A DNA stretch of 64,000 nt from Typha latifolia (taxonomy: Eukaryota > Streptophyta > Magnoliopsida > Poales > Typhaceae), in the NCBI GenBank assembly GCA_019914945.1, contig CM034109.1, positions 3,224,001-3,288,000 of the forward strand, in the 5' to 3' direction. Under the pieces are notes generated by a model, which worked only from the letters and a program-made list of their open reading frames with translations, was not told the origin of the DNA and searched no databases. Below, piece after piece: positions 1 through 12,062 of the stretch (within the stretch, counting starts at the first letter, position 1; each line of letters starts with the position of its first letter). The position numbers and the translations under genes were made by a program.

Positions 1-694
1 AAATTGGAGGTCGGAATAAAAAGATAAAAATAAAATAGTGGAGATAGGTCAGGGAGGGCAGAACGGTAATTTCTGACGTTGTGGCAGTCGTCGGAGAGTG
101 GTGGACGGCCAAGGGTGGTGGTGGACGGTCGGGCTTCTGGAGGTTGGAGGTGACTAGGGTTTGGATGCTTGAAAGGGATCTACGGTTAAGATCTACTCCT
201 ACGAAGATAAAGACAATCCAACGGCAATTGTAAAAGAAAAGGAAGAAAATAATAACTGGCTAAACTCAGATTTCTCTTAATGATTCAATTTCATTCTTAT
301 CAATACATGTCCACTCCTATTTATAGGAGTAAAAATCCATAGCGGATCGGATCCACATATGGATTATCCGATTTATTTGACATTCAAACAACAAGATAAA
401 GCTAGCTAATTAACTAAATCAGCCTTCTTTATCTTTCTCAGATTAATCCTTCATTTCGCCATAGATAGATTCTGAATATGGAGGTTGACAATCTTATCTC
501 ACTAGTTTGATATTATTCGAATGTCTGTAAAATATTCTGCGAATATTTTCCCGAAACTGCGTAGAGCTGGATTTAGCTACTTAAATAAAATTCTAACCTT
601 CTAACTAAACCAAATAAGCAAATAAGATAACTAGACTCAATCCATTGAGTCTAATCTCCCCTTGATGTGATCCGATCTGACCCGATTCACATCA
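1..694 (-). mobile_element. LTR of an unnamed LTR retrotransposon, cut by the window edge
   Basis: Reading on the - strand from 694, the sequence begins TGATGTGAATCGGGTC. The same kind of sequence flanks the chromovirus insertion at 44875-45746 and 52803-52833: a shared start, a shared stretch around 'aactgcg(t/a)agagctgg' and 'aagataactagactc'. This supports one LTR family. The other end lies off the left edge. No coding sequence is seen. The element appears to have inserted into an older solo-LTR-type sequence whose 3' end continues at 695-908. Calling it an LTR rests on the second copy, which is followed by a tRNA-iMet-type primer site. Confidence 0.55.
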
Positions 695-908
695 CGATGA
701 TTTTTATATTTTAAGTTTGAATATGGACATGTATATCTAAATGCTTGTTGATGCCTACGATACTTGTAATTTTGGACTTTTTCCTGGATTGTTATGGTAT
801 TTTTTCAACCCATCTTAGATACTTTGTGGGATATTACACTGACAGATCATGTGAGAGTCACGTGAATTTTTTCACGTGAAGAGCAAGTGATTTGAGGTGG
901 ATGTTTCA
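695..908 (+). mobile_element. 3' end of a TGTAACACCC-family LTR (truncated)
   Basis: The stretch ends with a block matching the 3' ends of LTRs A, B and H: 'actgacagatcatgtgag', two CACGTG boxes forming an inverted repeat (TCACGTGA at 858-865 and 872-879), then GGATGTTTCA ending at 908. The 5' part of this LTR is not present, probably because the element at 1-694 interrupts it or because of deletion. Confidence 0.55.
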
Positions 909-1880
909 ATAGAGCTATTAGTTATTTAACTATTATCTCACCAGTATCTCCGATTAATTTCTTATTATATTAATTAACTAGTAACTAGAGAGAATTGTAT
1001 AGAAAAAAAAGAAAGAGAAAAATTAAAAGATTAATTAGAGATAGTGGTGATATAATTAGAATTAGTTAAACAATTATAATTTCATAATTAAACTATGAAC
1101 TCTTCATTCTGCAATAGATAGAGTATGAATCTGAAGAAACTCTAAATACAAAAGTTCTTAATCATGATGTTACTGATCTTATTCAAATGGTTTTATATAT
1201 GGATATTTTTTTCAAAACTGTGCAGAATTAGAATTTTATAGTTTAAGTGCAAAATTTATAGTTTAAACAAGAAATTTGTATTTAAACTACAAAATTCTAG
1301 TTCTGCATAGGTTGAAAAAATATTCAGAAGATAATCATTTGACATCCAAATATCATAAAATCAATTGGATAAAATCGATGATGTCATGATATAGAATTTT
1401 TGTATTCAGAGTTTCTTTAGATTTAGAATATGTCTACGGTGGAACAAAGAACTTCTAATTTAAGTATAAAATTCTGACTGTAATACTTCATAATTTTTTA
1501 AGAAGATACTATAATTTTTTTGCATCATAGAATAAGTTCTATTTTAAAAATATTAATTAAATAGTTTTTATTTATTTAACTAATCCTAATTATTTTATCA
1601 CTATCTCTAATTAGTCTCTTACTGAACTAATTAAATAACGATTAAAGAGATTTATATAGAAAAAAAGAAAGAGAAGAATTAAGAGATAGAAGAAGAAGAA
1701 GAATAGTATGGATCACTTTTCTTAGTTCTTCTATTGTCCTATGAGCGTTTAATAAGTACTAAATGACATAATAACAAACTTGGCAGAAACAAAGAGAAAA
1801 CATCTCATCTGTAAAGAAAACAAAAATGTGCACGAGTGACAAAATGAAAAACCAATCATGTTGTTGGTACAAATTATCCT
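909..1880. mobile_element. Right half of a Mutator-like foldback element
   Basis: The last ~150 bases (about 1730-1880), read in reverse complement, match the terminal inverted repeat of the foldback element at 56965-59038: GGATAATTTGTACC, then a stretch of the type 'tttttcattttgtc', then the block around 'gtcatttagtact'. Internal sequence is AT-rich with 'ttagagatagtggtga' blocks shared with 3184-5890. No left terminal repeat is present, so this is a broken copy. There is no transposase reading frame. Confidence 0.45.
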
Positions 1881-3183
1881 AAAAATTGAAATGCTTCGGA
1901 GGCCTCCTAGAATGTAACCACGTAATTTTGTCGCCACATAATTTTGTAATTGTTGTAATAGCACGCCTATAGTCATAAAAATCATTTTCTAGAAGTAGGG
2001 GATGTTGGTCTAAAAGTAAAAAGGATTAAGGCCTAGCTAGCACTCTAATAGGCACTCTCGAATTATTATGATAAATGGTTGTATGGCGTCAAAACACGTC
2101 GCAGTCCGTCAGGTTGCTATCTACGTGGGAGTCTGAGCAGGGTAGATATAGGTAACCTTATCCTCATCTTTGGAAACATTAGTTTAAAAGAATTAAAGCT
2201 CATAATGCAGCAAGCCTTACGGACACACTGGATAACACCATCTATCTTAAATAAGATTATTCAATTTAATTATTAAGTAGAATGCCATATCCTAAGCCCT
2301 AAAAAAAAGTATTGGGCAAGATGCAGCCGACCACATAATTGGGACAACGTGGGCACGCACGCACCCACACCGTCGACCGCAGCCATGCAATCGACGCCAC
2401 CTGGAGGTGGGGCTAGGCCGCCGACCACTCCACCGCAGCCATGTGGGTCATCCACTGACTCTCTCTCTCTAGTTTTATCTCCCATTCTCTGTCTTGCTTT
2501 CTGTCTCTAGTTTGGTCGCGAGCCTCGGACCACTAGGAAGAGCCATCGTCGACTCTCTCTCTTCGATGAGCTCCCCTCCTTCCTCTCTTTCCTCTCTCTC
2601 TTTCCTTCTCTCTCGTTCCCTCTCCTTTTTCTCTCGCTCTCAAGCTTGGGTTCGTCGAGGAACCGAGCCGATTGTGGGAGGCCGACGGCTAAGTGGCCAC
2701 CATTAGCCATTGCCCTCCTTACGGCCTAGCTCCCCTCCCCTTTCTCTTCTTCTTCTTCTTCTCTCTCCTTTTTCTTCTTCTTGTTCACGCTGTGGGCTAC
2801 AGTGCTAGACTAAATATAGCAACGATGGTGCTAAGCCAAGCCCAACATTGTTTAGCAGTAAGAGGTTTATTATTTTATTTTCCTTTTATGTTAATTAGTT
2901 ATTTAATGATTGAAGCTAATTCAAATTAGAGTTTTCCATAATGAAATTAATGTGTTAATAATGTATACCATGTAGAATAAAATACATATAATATACCTAC
3001 TGTATTAATCTTAGCTAATTATAATTATTATAGAGATTATTAGTTTGATTCTAAATAATTGCATATTTGGATATCATATGTACAATATTGTAGATTGAAG
3101 TAGTATGCTTAAATTCGAATATGTTTGTATTTATATATATATGTATATAAATTTAATAAATACTGTTATGATTCCAAAGAATA
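1881..3183. other. No supported gene; CT-rich and GC-rich block at about 2286-2830
   Basis: The short open frames here overlap on both strands in low-complexity CT-rich sequence and have no recognisable domains. The GC-rich part with CT tracts (2460-2790) resembles the leader-like part of the solo LTRs elsewhere in the window, so a degraded LTR is possible, but no ends or target duplication were found. 2831-3183 is AT-rich with nothing recognised. Confidence 0.4.
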
Positions 3184-3430
3184 GGTATTTTTTGCATGAA
3201 AAACCCACCTGATTTTTTATTTTGTTCCATTTTAAGTTTTCATTGCACTCGAGACATTTTTCCTCTTTTTCTTTCAACTTTGCTTTTCCGTTATTGACGA
3301 GACATTTTAAGTTTGCTCTTCCGTTATTTAATATCACTTTAAATATTAACGAAACACTATAAGAAAAAGAAATAACCCATACTCTTCTTCTTCATCTTCT
3401 ACTTTGTATGATAAATTTTACAATACTATT

Positions 3431-3486
<56 letters not shown>

Positions 3487-5890
3487 TTTTCTTTTTCTTT
3501 TTCTTCTTCTTCATTTTCTACTTTATATGATAAATTCTACAATATTATTTTTTATTATTATTATTATTATTAATTATTATTATTATTATTAATTATTATT
3601 ATTATTATTATACGTCTTCTTCCTTTTTTTCTTTTTATTTTTCTTCTTCTTCTATATCTTAATCTTTTTTTTCCATATAAATCACTATAATCACTCATTA
3701 ATTACTAAAGTAAAAAAATTAATCCGAGATAGTCGTGAGATAATTATGATTATTTAAATAATAAAAAATATGACTTTGTATGATGATTATTTATTTTTAT
3801 GTAACCTATAACGGCGAAAGTGTATAGAAAAAATAATAAAAATTATTAAATATATATATAAATTATTATTATATTTGTAAAATTTGTTAATATATTTTCT
3901 TCTTCTTATCTTCTTTATTGTTGCTTATTCTTCCTCTACTTCTTCTTCTTTTATCTCTTAATCTTTTTTCTATATAAATTATTATAATCACTCTTTAATT
4001 AATAAAGTAAAAAAATTAATCAGAGATAGTGGTGAGATAATTATGATTAGCTAAATAACAAAAAAATATGACTCTGTATGATGATTATCTATGTTTATGT
4101 AACCTATAATGGTGAGAGTGTATAGAAAAAACAATAAAAATTATTAAAAAATATATAAATTATTATTATATTTATAAAAGCTGTTAATATATTTTTTATT
4201 CTTCTATCTTCTTTATTGTTGTTGCTTATTCTTCCTCTACTTCTTCTTCTTCTCTCTCTTAATTATTTTCTTTCTTTTTTTCTATACAAGTTTATCTATT
4301 CATTATTTAATTAATAAAGTAAAAAATTAATCGGAGATAGTGATAAGATAATTATGATTAGTTAAATAGCCAAAGCATGACTTTTAATGCTTCGTCATCT
4401 TCTTCGTTGTTGCTTCTTCTTGTTCTTCTTTTATCTCTTGGTTATTCTTTTTCTTTTTTCTATACAAGTCTCTCTAATCGTGTTTTAATTAATATAGTAT
4501 AAGACTAATCATAGATAGTGGTGAGATAATTATGATAAATTAATTAAATAAAAACTCTTTAATTAATGTCTCAAAAAATCTTAATCTATGTTGCAAATAA
4601 ATTACAATTTCTACTTATAAAAATATGAATTAGAATTAGAATTTCATACTTAAACATAGAATTTCGTATTTAAACTAGGATTTATTCATTCTGCCCTAGA
4701 TATATTTCTAGTCCGAAGAAATTTTAAACATAAAACTTGTATATCATGATATCACCAATTTTATCTAATTAGTTTCATAATAATTATATGTCAGATAATT
4801 ATATTACGAATATTTTTCTTAGATTGTGCTAAATTAGAATTTTGTAGTTTGAGTACGAAAATAATGTAACCCATACATTTTTCTTCTTTTCGTCTTCTTC
4901 TTCTCTTTCTTCTCCTTTTTTTATGCAGCTTCTATTTCTTCTTCTTCTTTTTTATTGTTGCTTTTTCTTGTTCTTGTTATATCTTTTAGTTTTTTTTAAT
5001 ATACAAAACTTTTTAATTGATTTTTAATTAATATACTAAGAGACTAATCAAGGATAGTGTTGAGATAATTATGATAAATTAAATAAACAAAACTTTTAAT
5101 CAATGTTTCAAAAAGAAATCTTAATCTATGTTACAAATAAATTATAATATCTACTTAAAAAACTTATGAATTACAATTAAAATTTCGTATTTAAACTATA
5201 AATCATTCTTTCTGCCGTAGATATATTCTTAATACGAAGAAACTATGAATACAAAAGTTGTAGATTGTAATGTTACTGATTTTATTCAATTAGTTTCATA
5301 ATATTTGAATGTTTAGATAATTATCATAGAAATATTTTTTCTAAATTACATTAAATTAGAATTTTATAGTTTATATACGAAAACAATGTGACGCATTCTC
5401 TTTTCTTCTTTCATCTTATTATTATTCTTCTTCTTTTTATGTTGCTTCTTTTTTTTTCTTCTCTTCCTTCTTTTTTTTTCTTCTCTTCCTTCTTTTTCTT
5501 TATTGTTGCTTCTTCTTTTGCTTCTTTTTCTTCTTCTTCTATCTCTTAATTATTATTTTCTTTTTTCTATGCAAATCTCTCTAATTGTTTTTAACTAAAA
5601 TAGTAAGAAACTAATAAGAGATAGTTGTGAGATAATTAAAATAAATTAAATTAAATTAAAACTCTTTAATTATTATTTCAAAAAGAGAACTTAATCTATG
5701 TTGTAAATAAATTATAGTTTCTATTTAAAAAAATATAAATTACAGTTAGAATACTTAAATTAGGAATTAGTCATTTCGCCGTAGAAAGATTTCTAATCTG
5801 AAGAAATCTGAATACAAAAGTTCTAAATTATGATATCATTGATTATTATTATTATTATCACATCATCTTTACATACTATAAGAAAACCCG
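3184..5890. mobile_element. Left half of a Mutator-like foldback element with microsatellites
   Basis: It starts near AGGTATTTTTTGCATG, which resembles the left terminal repeat of the element at 56965. The body carries at least four diverged copies of a ~350-base block: a CTTCTT-rich tract, then 'ttaatcttttttctatata'-like sequence, then 'agagatagtggtgagataat'. An ATT/AAT microsatellite lies at about 3430-3610. A matching right terminal repeat was not found. No coding capacity is seen. Confidence 0.45.
3428..3611. repeat. AAT/ATT trinucleotide microsatellite, interrupted
   Basis: Runs of AAT and ATT are separated by a short CTT-rich segment. The first run switches from AAT to ATT, forming a perfect inverted repeat that could fold back on itself. 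Confidence 0.85.
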
Positions 5891-6618
5891 TCTCCTAGCT
5901 ACCATCTACTGATCTAATAGTTTCTGTAAGATCTCTCCTCTGTGGAGAGTTTTCTATCTTCATATATAATTAAATATAATTTGTCTATTGACCTCTTTTT
6001 CGAAAGAAGAAAAAAACATTGCCACTGTCGTTTCATAACTTATATTAGTGTGACGACATCTTAATATAATAGCGCGACAGTGCGGTTGGTTTAGAGAGCA
6101 GTTAGACAGCGCAACATCTTGGAGCAGATTTCAGCGGCGTTTGGTTCGGAGCAATTGTTCGGCAATACATATGGCTTAAAGCCTAAACTAAGCAAACTTA
6201 CTATATTAACTAAAAATCTGATAAAATCTAAGTGCCTTTGTATTTAATGAGAGTTGTCATTTGTCTAGCCCATATTTAATCTTCGAGCTCATGAATGATA
6301 AAAAAAAATGCCATGGCATCTTAATATAACAAAGTTACAAAAGAGAAAAAAAATTCTAACCTATTATAATCATAAATTTTTATTATAAATTATAATTATA
6401 CTGCTGCCATATCGGCCGTAAGTTCATAGATCTACCTACTAACAATACAACTAGCAAGGTCAAGGCGTTAAGTATACTTTTCCAATACGCAATCATTCAC
6501 AAGTGCTTCCCCACCACTACAGTCCCAGATCTAGTCAACTCCAAAGGCTTTCTTCCATCCTAAAATCAACCCCCCAATTCCTCCATCCGCAGATCCTAAA
6601 CCACCCATCACCACCACC
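5891..6618. promoter_or_regulatory. Upstream region of the BAHD gene
   Basis: AT-rich sequence with no coding signal. The 130 bases before the ATG at 6619 are C-rich and purine-poor, like a plant 5' leader. The ATG lies in the context 'caccatgag', which is favourable. No convincing TATA box was identified close to the leader; AT-rich TATA-like runs at about 6361-6400 are the only candidates. Confidence 0.35.
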
Positions 6619-7026
6619 ATGAGCTACTCGGTAACCAAATCTTCCACATTTCTCATCCCCCCTTCCACTCCAACCCCATCCTCCACTCTCCCCCTCTCCT
6701 CCATAGACAAGACCGCAGCAGTGAGAGTCACCGTCGACTTCATCCAAGTCTTTCGCCATGGAGAAGAGCCCAAGACCGCGATCAAGGAGGCGTTTGCAAA
6801 GGCGCTGGTCTACTACTACCCGGTCGCAGGAAGGATCGTTGAATCGCATCCGGGCGAGCCTGAGATCGAGTGCAGTGGAGAAGGGATTTGGTTCGTCGAG
6901 GCCTCGGCGAATTGTAGTCTGGAAGATGTTAACCAATTGGAGCGGCCACTTAGGATCCCGAAGGAGGAGCTGCTTCCTCGTCCGCCCAAGGATGCGAAGT
7001 TTGAGGATTGTGTTCTTTTGGCTCAG
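6619..7026 (+). CDS. BAHD acyltransferase, exon 1
   Basis: Codes for residues 1-136 of a 418-residue BAHD acyl-CoA-dependent acyltransferase, a cytosolic enzyme family that moves an acyl group from CoA to an alcohol or amine. It begins MSYSVTKSS, typical of the alcohol acyltransferase branch (benzyl alcohol/methanol acyltransferase-like). Family landmarks follow in order: LSSIDK, the VDFIQVF strand, ALVYYYPVAGR, GIWFVEASANCSLEDV, and IPKEELLP. The exon ends at CTCAG|GTGAGG, a good donor, after a complete codon (phase 0). BAHD genes commonly carry one intron close to this point. The substrate cannot be told from sequence. A frame continuing to 7092 is only read-through into the intron. Confidence 0.93.
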
Positions 7027-7839
7027 GTGAGGTTAATTTCGTTAAGATGTGGATTTGGCCGCAAGATTTTATTGTTTGATTCCATGGATTAATGTCTGAG
7101 AATGCCATGAGCCCATGACCTCTAGCGAAAGTCACATTTTACACCCTACATTTAATTAATTACAATTCAGACCTTATCTTTTCAATATTTACATTTGAGC
7201 CGTATATTTTGGATTTTATTATATCTGAAAATAGTTTATGACTAGCAAAAAGTGCCAACGGACCTCAAAATATAAATATTGAAAAGAGAGTGTAAAATGT
7301 GATTTTCGTTCCGATCTAATCAGCAATTTAAAATATTATAGATATCGTTGCATTCTCTTAAATCTTTGACTACTTTAAAAATATCTTTTTGTTAGAAAGC
7401 TAAAAGACTTTTTGCTGCAAATTACCTAGTATATCTCTTTTAATGCGAGACAAAAATTATTTTGTCATTTATATATGTTTGCTAAATTTAACAATAATTG
7501 TAAGAAATATTTTATTTAAAGTTATTGATAAAAGCTATTCAGAAAGAATTAAAAGATTTTAGTGACAATTTTAATATTTTAAATATGTTATAGTAATTAC
7601 GACATTTTAAATTTTTGGGTGGCATTTATGTAAAAAACTGAATCTAATTATTACCCTTATAGCTCATTCCACGATGACAATGCAAGCAAGATTTCATGTG
7701 GAATTGAAATAGGTCGGGTGAAGCTTTTATGGCTTCCTCTCTTGGTGGATTCAAATTTGGGATAGCATGATCATATCATCTTATGAACACAAGATTATAC
7801 TACTCAAACTCTCACTTATTTCAACTTCTCCACTGTCAG
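7027..7839 (+). other. Intron of the BAHD gene
   Basis: 813 bases, AT-rich, starting GTGAGG and ending CCACTGTCAG. The first part carries a segment (about 7130-7310) with some self-complementarity: 'gtcacattttacaccctaca' against 'gagtgtaaaatgtgattttc', which suggests a small inverted-repeat insertion. No other gene is seen. Confidence 0.85.
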
Positions 7840-8688
7840 GTCACAGAATTCACCTGCGGTGGATTCACCGTCGGCATTTGCTTCAGCCACTTAGTATTTG
7901 ACGGCCTGGGAGCCGCCCAGTTCATGAAAGCAGTGGGCGAGATGGCGAGAGGACTCTCAAAGCCCACAACTCCTCCAATCTGGTGCAGAGAAACCATCCC
8001 CGACCCACCCAAGCCACCCCGCGGCCCGCCGCCATCCTTCACGGCGTTCAAGTTCGAGACCTCCGTCGTCGAGATCTCCCTGCAAAGCATCAACAATGTC
8101 AAGGACGAGTTTACCCACGGCACCAACCAAAGGTGTTCAACCTTCGACGTCGTGACCGCCATGCTCTGGAAATGCCGGGCGAAGGCAATAAGTTCATCCC
8201 TAAAGCCCGACGACGAAGTCCGCCTTGGCTTCGCAGCGAGCACTCGCCACTTACTGCATGACATACTGCCCTCCGTTGATGGTTACTATGGGAACTGTGT
8301 TTACCCCGTGGCGATCGCAAAAAGTATCAATGAAATTAATAATGCTTCACTTGTTGAAGTTGTGAGCTTGATAAGAGATGCTAAAGAGGCATTGAAAACT
8401 AGGTTTGTAGATTGGATGATGGGTGGACTCAAGGATAGCCACTATAACGTGCCATTGGATTATGGGACTTTGACTGTGTCGGATTGGAGCCATGTTGGCT
8501 TTAATGAGGTGGACTATGGATGGGGAGAACCGAGCTATGTCTTCACTTTGAATGATGATATTAATATTGTGCCTTCTGCAATCTATCTCAAGCCACCGGC
8601 GCCTAAGCAGGGAATTAGATTGATGCTGCGTTGTGTGGAAGAGGAGCACTCCAAGGTTTTATGCAATGAGTTGTTGAAGTTGGCATAG
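7840..8688 (+). CDS. BAHD acyltransferase, exon 2
   Basis: Codes for residues 137-418. It starts VTEFTCGGF directly after the acceptor, joining in phase 0 to exon 1. The catalytic HXXXD motif is HLVFD (His153, Asp157), where His is the general base in known BAHD enzymes. The structural DFGWG motif is present as DYGWG at about residues 361-365. Other family blocks include CSTFDVVTAMLWKCR, GFAASTRHLL and GYYGNCVYPV. The length is slightly below the usual 430-460 residues, with the shortfall spread over loops. No frameshift or premature stop is seen, so the gene looks functional. Enzyme class is sure; acceptor and donor are unknown. Confidence 0.93.
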   Translation, partial: VTEFTCGGFTVGICFSHLVFDGLGAAQFMKAVGEMARGLSKPTTPPIWCRETIPDPPKPPRGPPPSFTAFKFETSVVEISLQSINNVKDEFTHGTNQRCSTFDVVTAMLWKCRAKAISSSLKPDDEVRLGFAASTRHLLHDILPSVDGYYGNCVYPVAIAKSINEINNASLVEVVSLIRDAKEALKTRFVDWMMGGLKDSHYNVPLDYGTLTVSDWSHVGFNEVDYGWGEPSYVFTLNDDINIVPSAIYLKPPAPKQGIRLMLRCVEEEHSKVLCNELLKLA

Positions 8689-8754
8689 GTTTGGATTAGA
8701 ACTGTTTTTTGGTGATGTTAGTTTCTTGGATTCCTGTATCACGTCTTCAACTAA

Positions 8755-8760
8755 AATAAA
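8755..8760 (+). terminator. Poly(A) signal of the BAHD gene
   Basis: AATAAA lies 67 bases after the stop codon and is followed by T-rich sequence, as expected for a plant near-upstream polyadenylation element. Confidence 0.55.
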
Positions 8761-9786
8761 TGACAGGTTTTTTTAATGTAATTGGCCTTAAAATCCTTTG
8801 ACTATTTAGAATTGACATTACTGTTATTTTCTAAAATATTCATAGAATATTCTAACATATGGCAATCAAAGTTAACAAATATATAGAAGTTACTAAAATA
8901 ACCTCTTTCTGAAAGTTTATGAGTGTAGAATAATTGTCCCTAGGTTTTTCTTGCATAACAAAATTTCTACCTAGAAGTGATCATCTGGCCCAATCTGCCT
9001 ATGCCTGGCCCGAGCTTGAATTGCTAACGGGTGGCACGGGCCAGCCCTTTTGCCGCTCGGTCCGGCCCAAAAGCCTACCCATCGGTCTAACCCGAAAGGC
9101 CCAACCCAAACAATTCCAAATGGGCTCATGTCTTTTGAATGCGGTCAATGGCTCATATCTCCTGCTGTCCTGCACACTGCCGCAGAACATGCAAATTGGC
9201 TTTGTTTCTAATCATGCCCATCAAATTACTATAGCTCCATACTAAACCAAATACTGCCAAGATCTCTCTATCTCCACATTCATATGCTTCTTTTTTTTCA
9301 CCAAAAACCAATATATAGGAAATACAAAAGAAAAAGAAAAGTAGGTGTCTGGTTACTTTAGCTGTATTTGATATAGAATGCTACAGTTCACGAACTAGAG
9401 TCCAGATTGAGACATGTCATCTTTATAACCATTTTTTTAAGAATTTGTCTGCCATTTTGTTGGTCTAGTTTGTAAATTCCTTTAAAGATAGAGTAAAAAA
9501 AAGGAGAGAGAGAGAGAGAAAGCGAGCTAGGAAGTAGCAGCTATTGGTAGAGTTGGCATTGAGGCCCACAATGTTGAGCGCAGTGAAGAAAAGATTTGGA
9601 GCCACAACTAGCTTTCAACATCAACCTAACAATTTCGAAGGCCCAAAAAAACAGTGAAATCTATGTATAGCACCATTAAGCCTAGCCCGGCCCGGCCAGC
9701 CTGCTCTCTCATGAGCTGATAGGCAGTAATGGGCTAGACCAATCTAGCCCAACCTGACTCACTCGTGGCCGTGCTAGCGAACAAAG
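8761..9786. other. Intergenic DNA, no gene recognised
   Basis: The segment 8970-9130 has repeated TGGCCC/GGGCC-type words, and 9655-9770 has 'cccggcccggcc' and 'tagccca' words resembling LTR bodies elsewhere. A GA microsatellite lies near 9505-9525. Open frames here show no recognisable protein. Confidence 0.4.
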
Positions 9787-9796
9787 TGTAACACCC

Positions 9797-9831
<35 letters not shown>

Positions 9832-9833
9832 GC

Positions 9834-9852
9834 GCACGCGCTACGCGCGTGC
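9834..9852. repeat. Hairpin A1 in LTR A
   Basis: Perfect 8-bp inverted repeat: GCACGCGC, loop TAC, GCGCGTGC, directly after the A tract. Confidence 0.8.
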
Positions 9853-9862
9853 ACCCTAACCG

Positions 9863-9889
9863 CAGCGCACGCGCCAAGCGCGTGCGCTG
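9863..9889. repeat. Hairpin A2 in LTR A
   Basis: Perfect 12-bp inverted repeat: CAGCGCACGCGC, loop CAA, GCGCGTGCGCTG. It corresponds in position and form to hairpins in LTRs B, C, E, G and H. Confidence 0.85.
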
Positions 9890-12062
9890 ACTCCTTCTTC
9901 CCCTTCCCCCACCTCTCGCAGTTAGTTGCGAGAGGTGGGAGAGAAGATCGCCGGAGTGGAGTAACTCCACTCCGATTCTCTCTCCCCTCTCCTCTGTTTC
10001 TCCTTCATACGCACGTTGCAGCCCAAGGCCACAGTCCCTTATGATTTTTCTAAGGGTCTCGGTGGGCTGGGCTCTCGAGCCCAGTCCACCACCTTCCTTT
10101 AGCTTCTGGTAGACTGCGGAGGGCCCCGCAGCCCACCTCTTTTTTGTTGTCGGACTGGGCTCTGGAGCCCAGTCCACCAACTCCCCCTGCCTGGCTGGGC
10201 TCTAGAGCCCAGCCCATTACTTCTGGTCCAGTGGGCTGCAGGTGGGTCTGCAGCCCACTCTCTCCCTCTCACCCTCACTTAAATTGCTAGGCCTTGGGCT
10301 CAGCCCAACCTTTAACATTTTTTCTTTAACCCTAGTCTAATTAATTTTGAGTCTGTTATTTTCTTAAATTCTGATAGCTGCACAATTTGTAATTATTATA
10401 ATTTCTCAATCATGTTATTAAGGAAATTAGTGATTTTCGCAAGATCAAAATAATATTGAATATTAAGTCTTCTCTATTATCTTCACATTTACAATGTGAA
10501 CCGCTCTAATGACCATTATTATAGTAATTAGAACAAATAATATCTCGGACCTAGAAAATCAAACTTAATATACACAACAACACGGTTAGTTATAAGTCCA
10601 TTAACTTTATGTTTATTTATAAATTATTAGATTCAGCATTGTGCGGGAAGGATCTTGAAATTCAGGAAGAGCCGACTGATTAGGAAAGTAAGACAAATTC
10701 CAGAGATACCCCAGGCGAGTAGAATTTTATAATAGTCTTTGAAAATGCATGCTTATGTCATATCTTACCTGTGATAGTTAAATGTCGTTTTCTTATGAAA
10801 CTTATATGACATCACATATTTGCATTTAATTACTTGTCAGTTTCTACTTGTATTATTTATCACTTAATGCACATGTATGATAGACGCTATGATTGTTTAT
10901 AATATCTGCTATTGTGATGATTATGTTAAATAAATAATAGAAGTCATGGCACCACGTGCACATATCACTATTAGTCAAGTCCCAGTTAGGCAGTGCCCTT
11001 TTACCTACTCAACCCGGGGTTAGGGGTAGAGTGTATATTATATAGTATCATATTAGCGGCCTACACTTGAGGTCGATAGCGGTGGAGCATTCGGTGATTA
11101 CACTTTGCCATAGTTGGAGACTTGACTAGTATGATATTAGAAAAGATGATTGAGAGGAAGGGATTGTAGTTCTAGCGGTACAGGAGGACGCAGGGGTTAG
11201 GGCGTCTATTGAGCCGTGTGCTCTTACCGGCCGTAGGTGATGATTTCGCTACGTGCGATAATTACTAGAACGGTGTTGATGGGCCTACGACCGGGGTCCT
11301 TAGTCGATGGCCACGAGACAACCGGTCATATGCGGCGTCGCCGAGCATGTATGGGCGATAATACCGTTAGTTGACTAGTCCCCCTCGATTTTATGATGCT
11401 ATGCGAGATATGATATTGTGACTAGACTCCTGTGTGGATTTCTATGTAAAATAAGCTATAATGATGAAAGCTATTAAAAGTCATAATGTACATTTTCCCT
11501 GACAAGTTATGAGTTGCATTTTTAATAATCATGTAATATTCTTAGATTATTATTAGATTTTACTTGTTTGGGCCCCGTGCTCACCGCCATTTTTGGTGGA
11601 AATATTTCGAAGATGATTATAGAGGATGCGGACATCGAGGAGTAGCGATTCATTCCTTATTTTTAGCATTTGTTTATTCTATTATTTCAGTTGGACTTAA
11701 CCCCTGCGAGGGTATTTATGTTTTAGCAAATTTGTGATGGACTTGTATTCCTAGAGGCTTGTTGAGGCCTGTGATATTATAATTCAGGATTATTTGTTGG
11801 ATTATTATGGTATTTCTTGACTTATTCAGATACTTGGTGAGATTATTTCACTGACCGATCACGTGGGAATCACGTGGACATGCTCCACGTGAAGAACACG
11901 TGAATTTTGGAAGTGGGTGTTTCACAAAGTGTCCAGCTCGGTTGGCCTGGTAGGCCCGGCCAACCTAATGATCACCTCTAGCCCTAGCCCAATCACCAAT
12001 ATTTATAATTAGACGTCGAGACCAATCAAACTCCGATATGTTCGTAATTAGAATGTACCAAG

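Larger units (their letters stand above)
9787..11924 (+). mobile_element. Solo LTR A (TGTAACACCC family)
   Basis: 2,138 bases from TGTAACACCC to GGGTGTTTCA, flanked by perfect 5-bp duplications CAAAG (9782-9786 and 11925-11929). These ends and the TSD are those of a complete LTR left after recombination. No gag or pol is present. The interior has a 36-base A tract, a GC-rich leader-like part with hairpins, TGGGCY palindromes (about 10066-10260), and a long AT-rich part with the 'cccaggcgagtag' block also seen in LTR B. Ends of this kind are typical of Del/Tekay-type chromoviruses; that family name is inference. Confidence 0.85.

Noticed and set aside
7783..7839. ATG at 7783 as start of a shorter acyltransferase
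   Set aside because: Reading frame 7783-7839 is intron sequence; the acceptor at 7839 and the phase-0 join to exon 1 give a complete BAHD protein.
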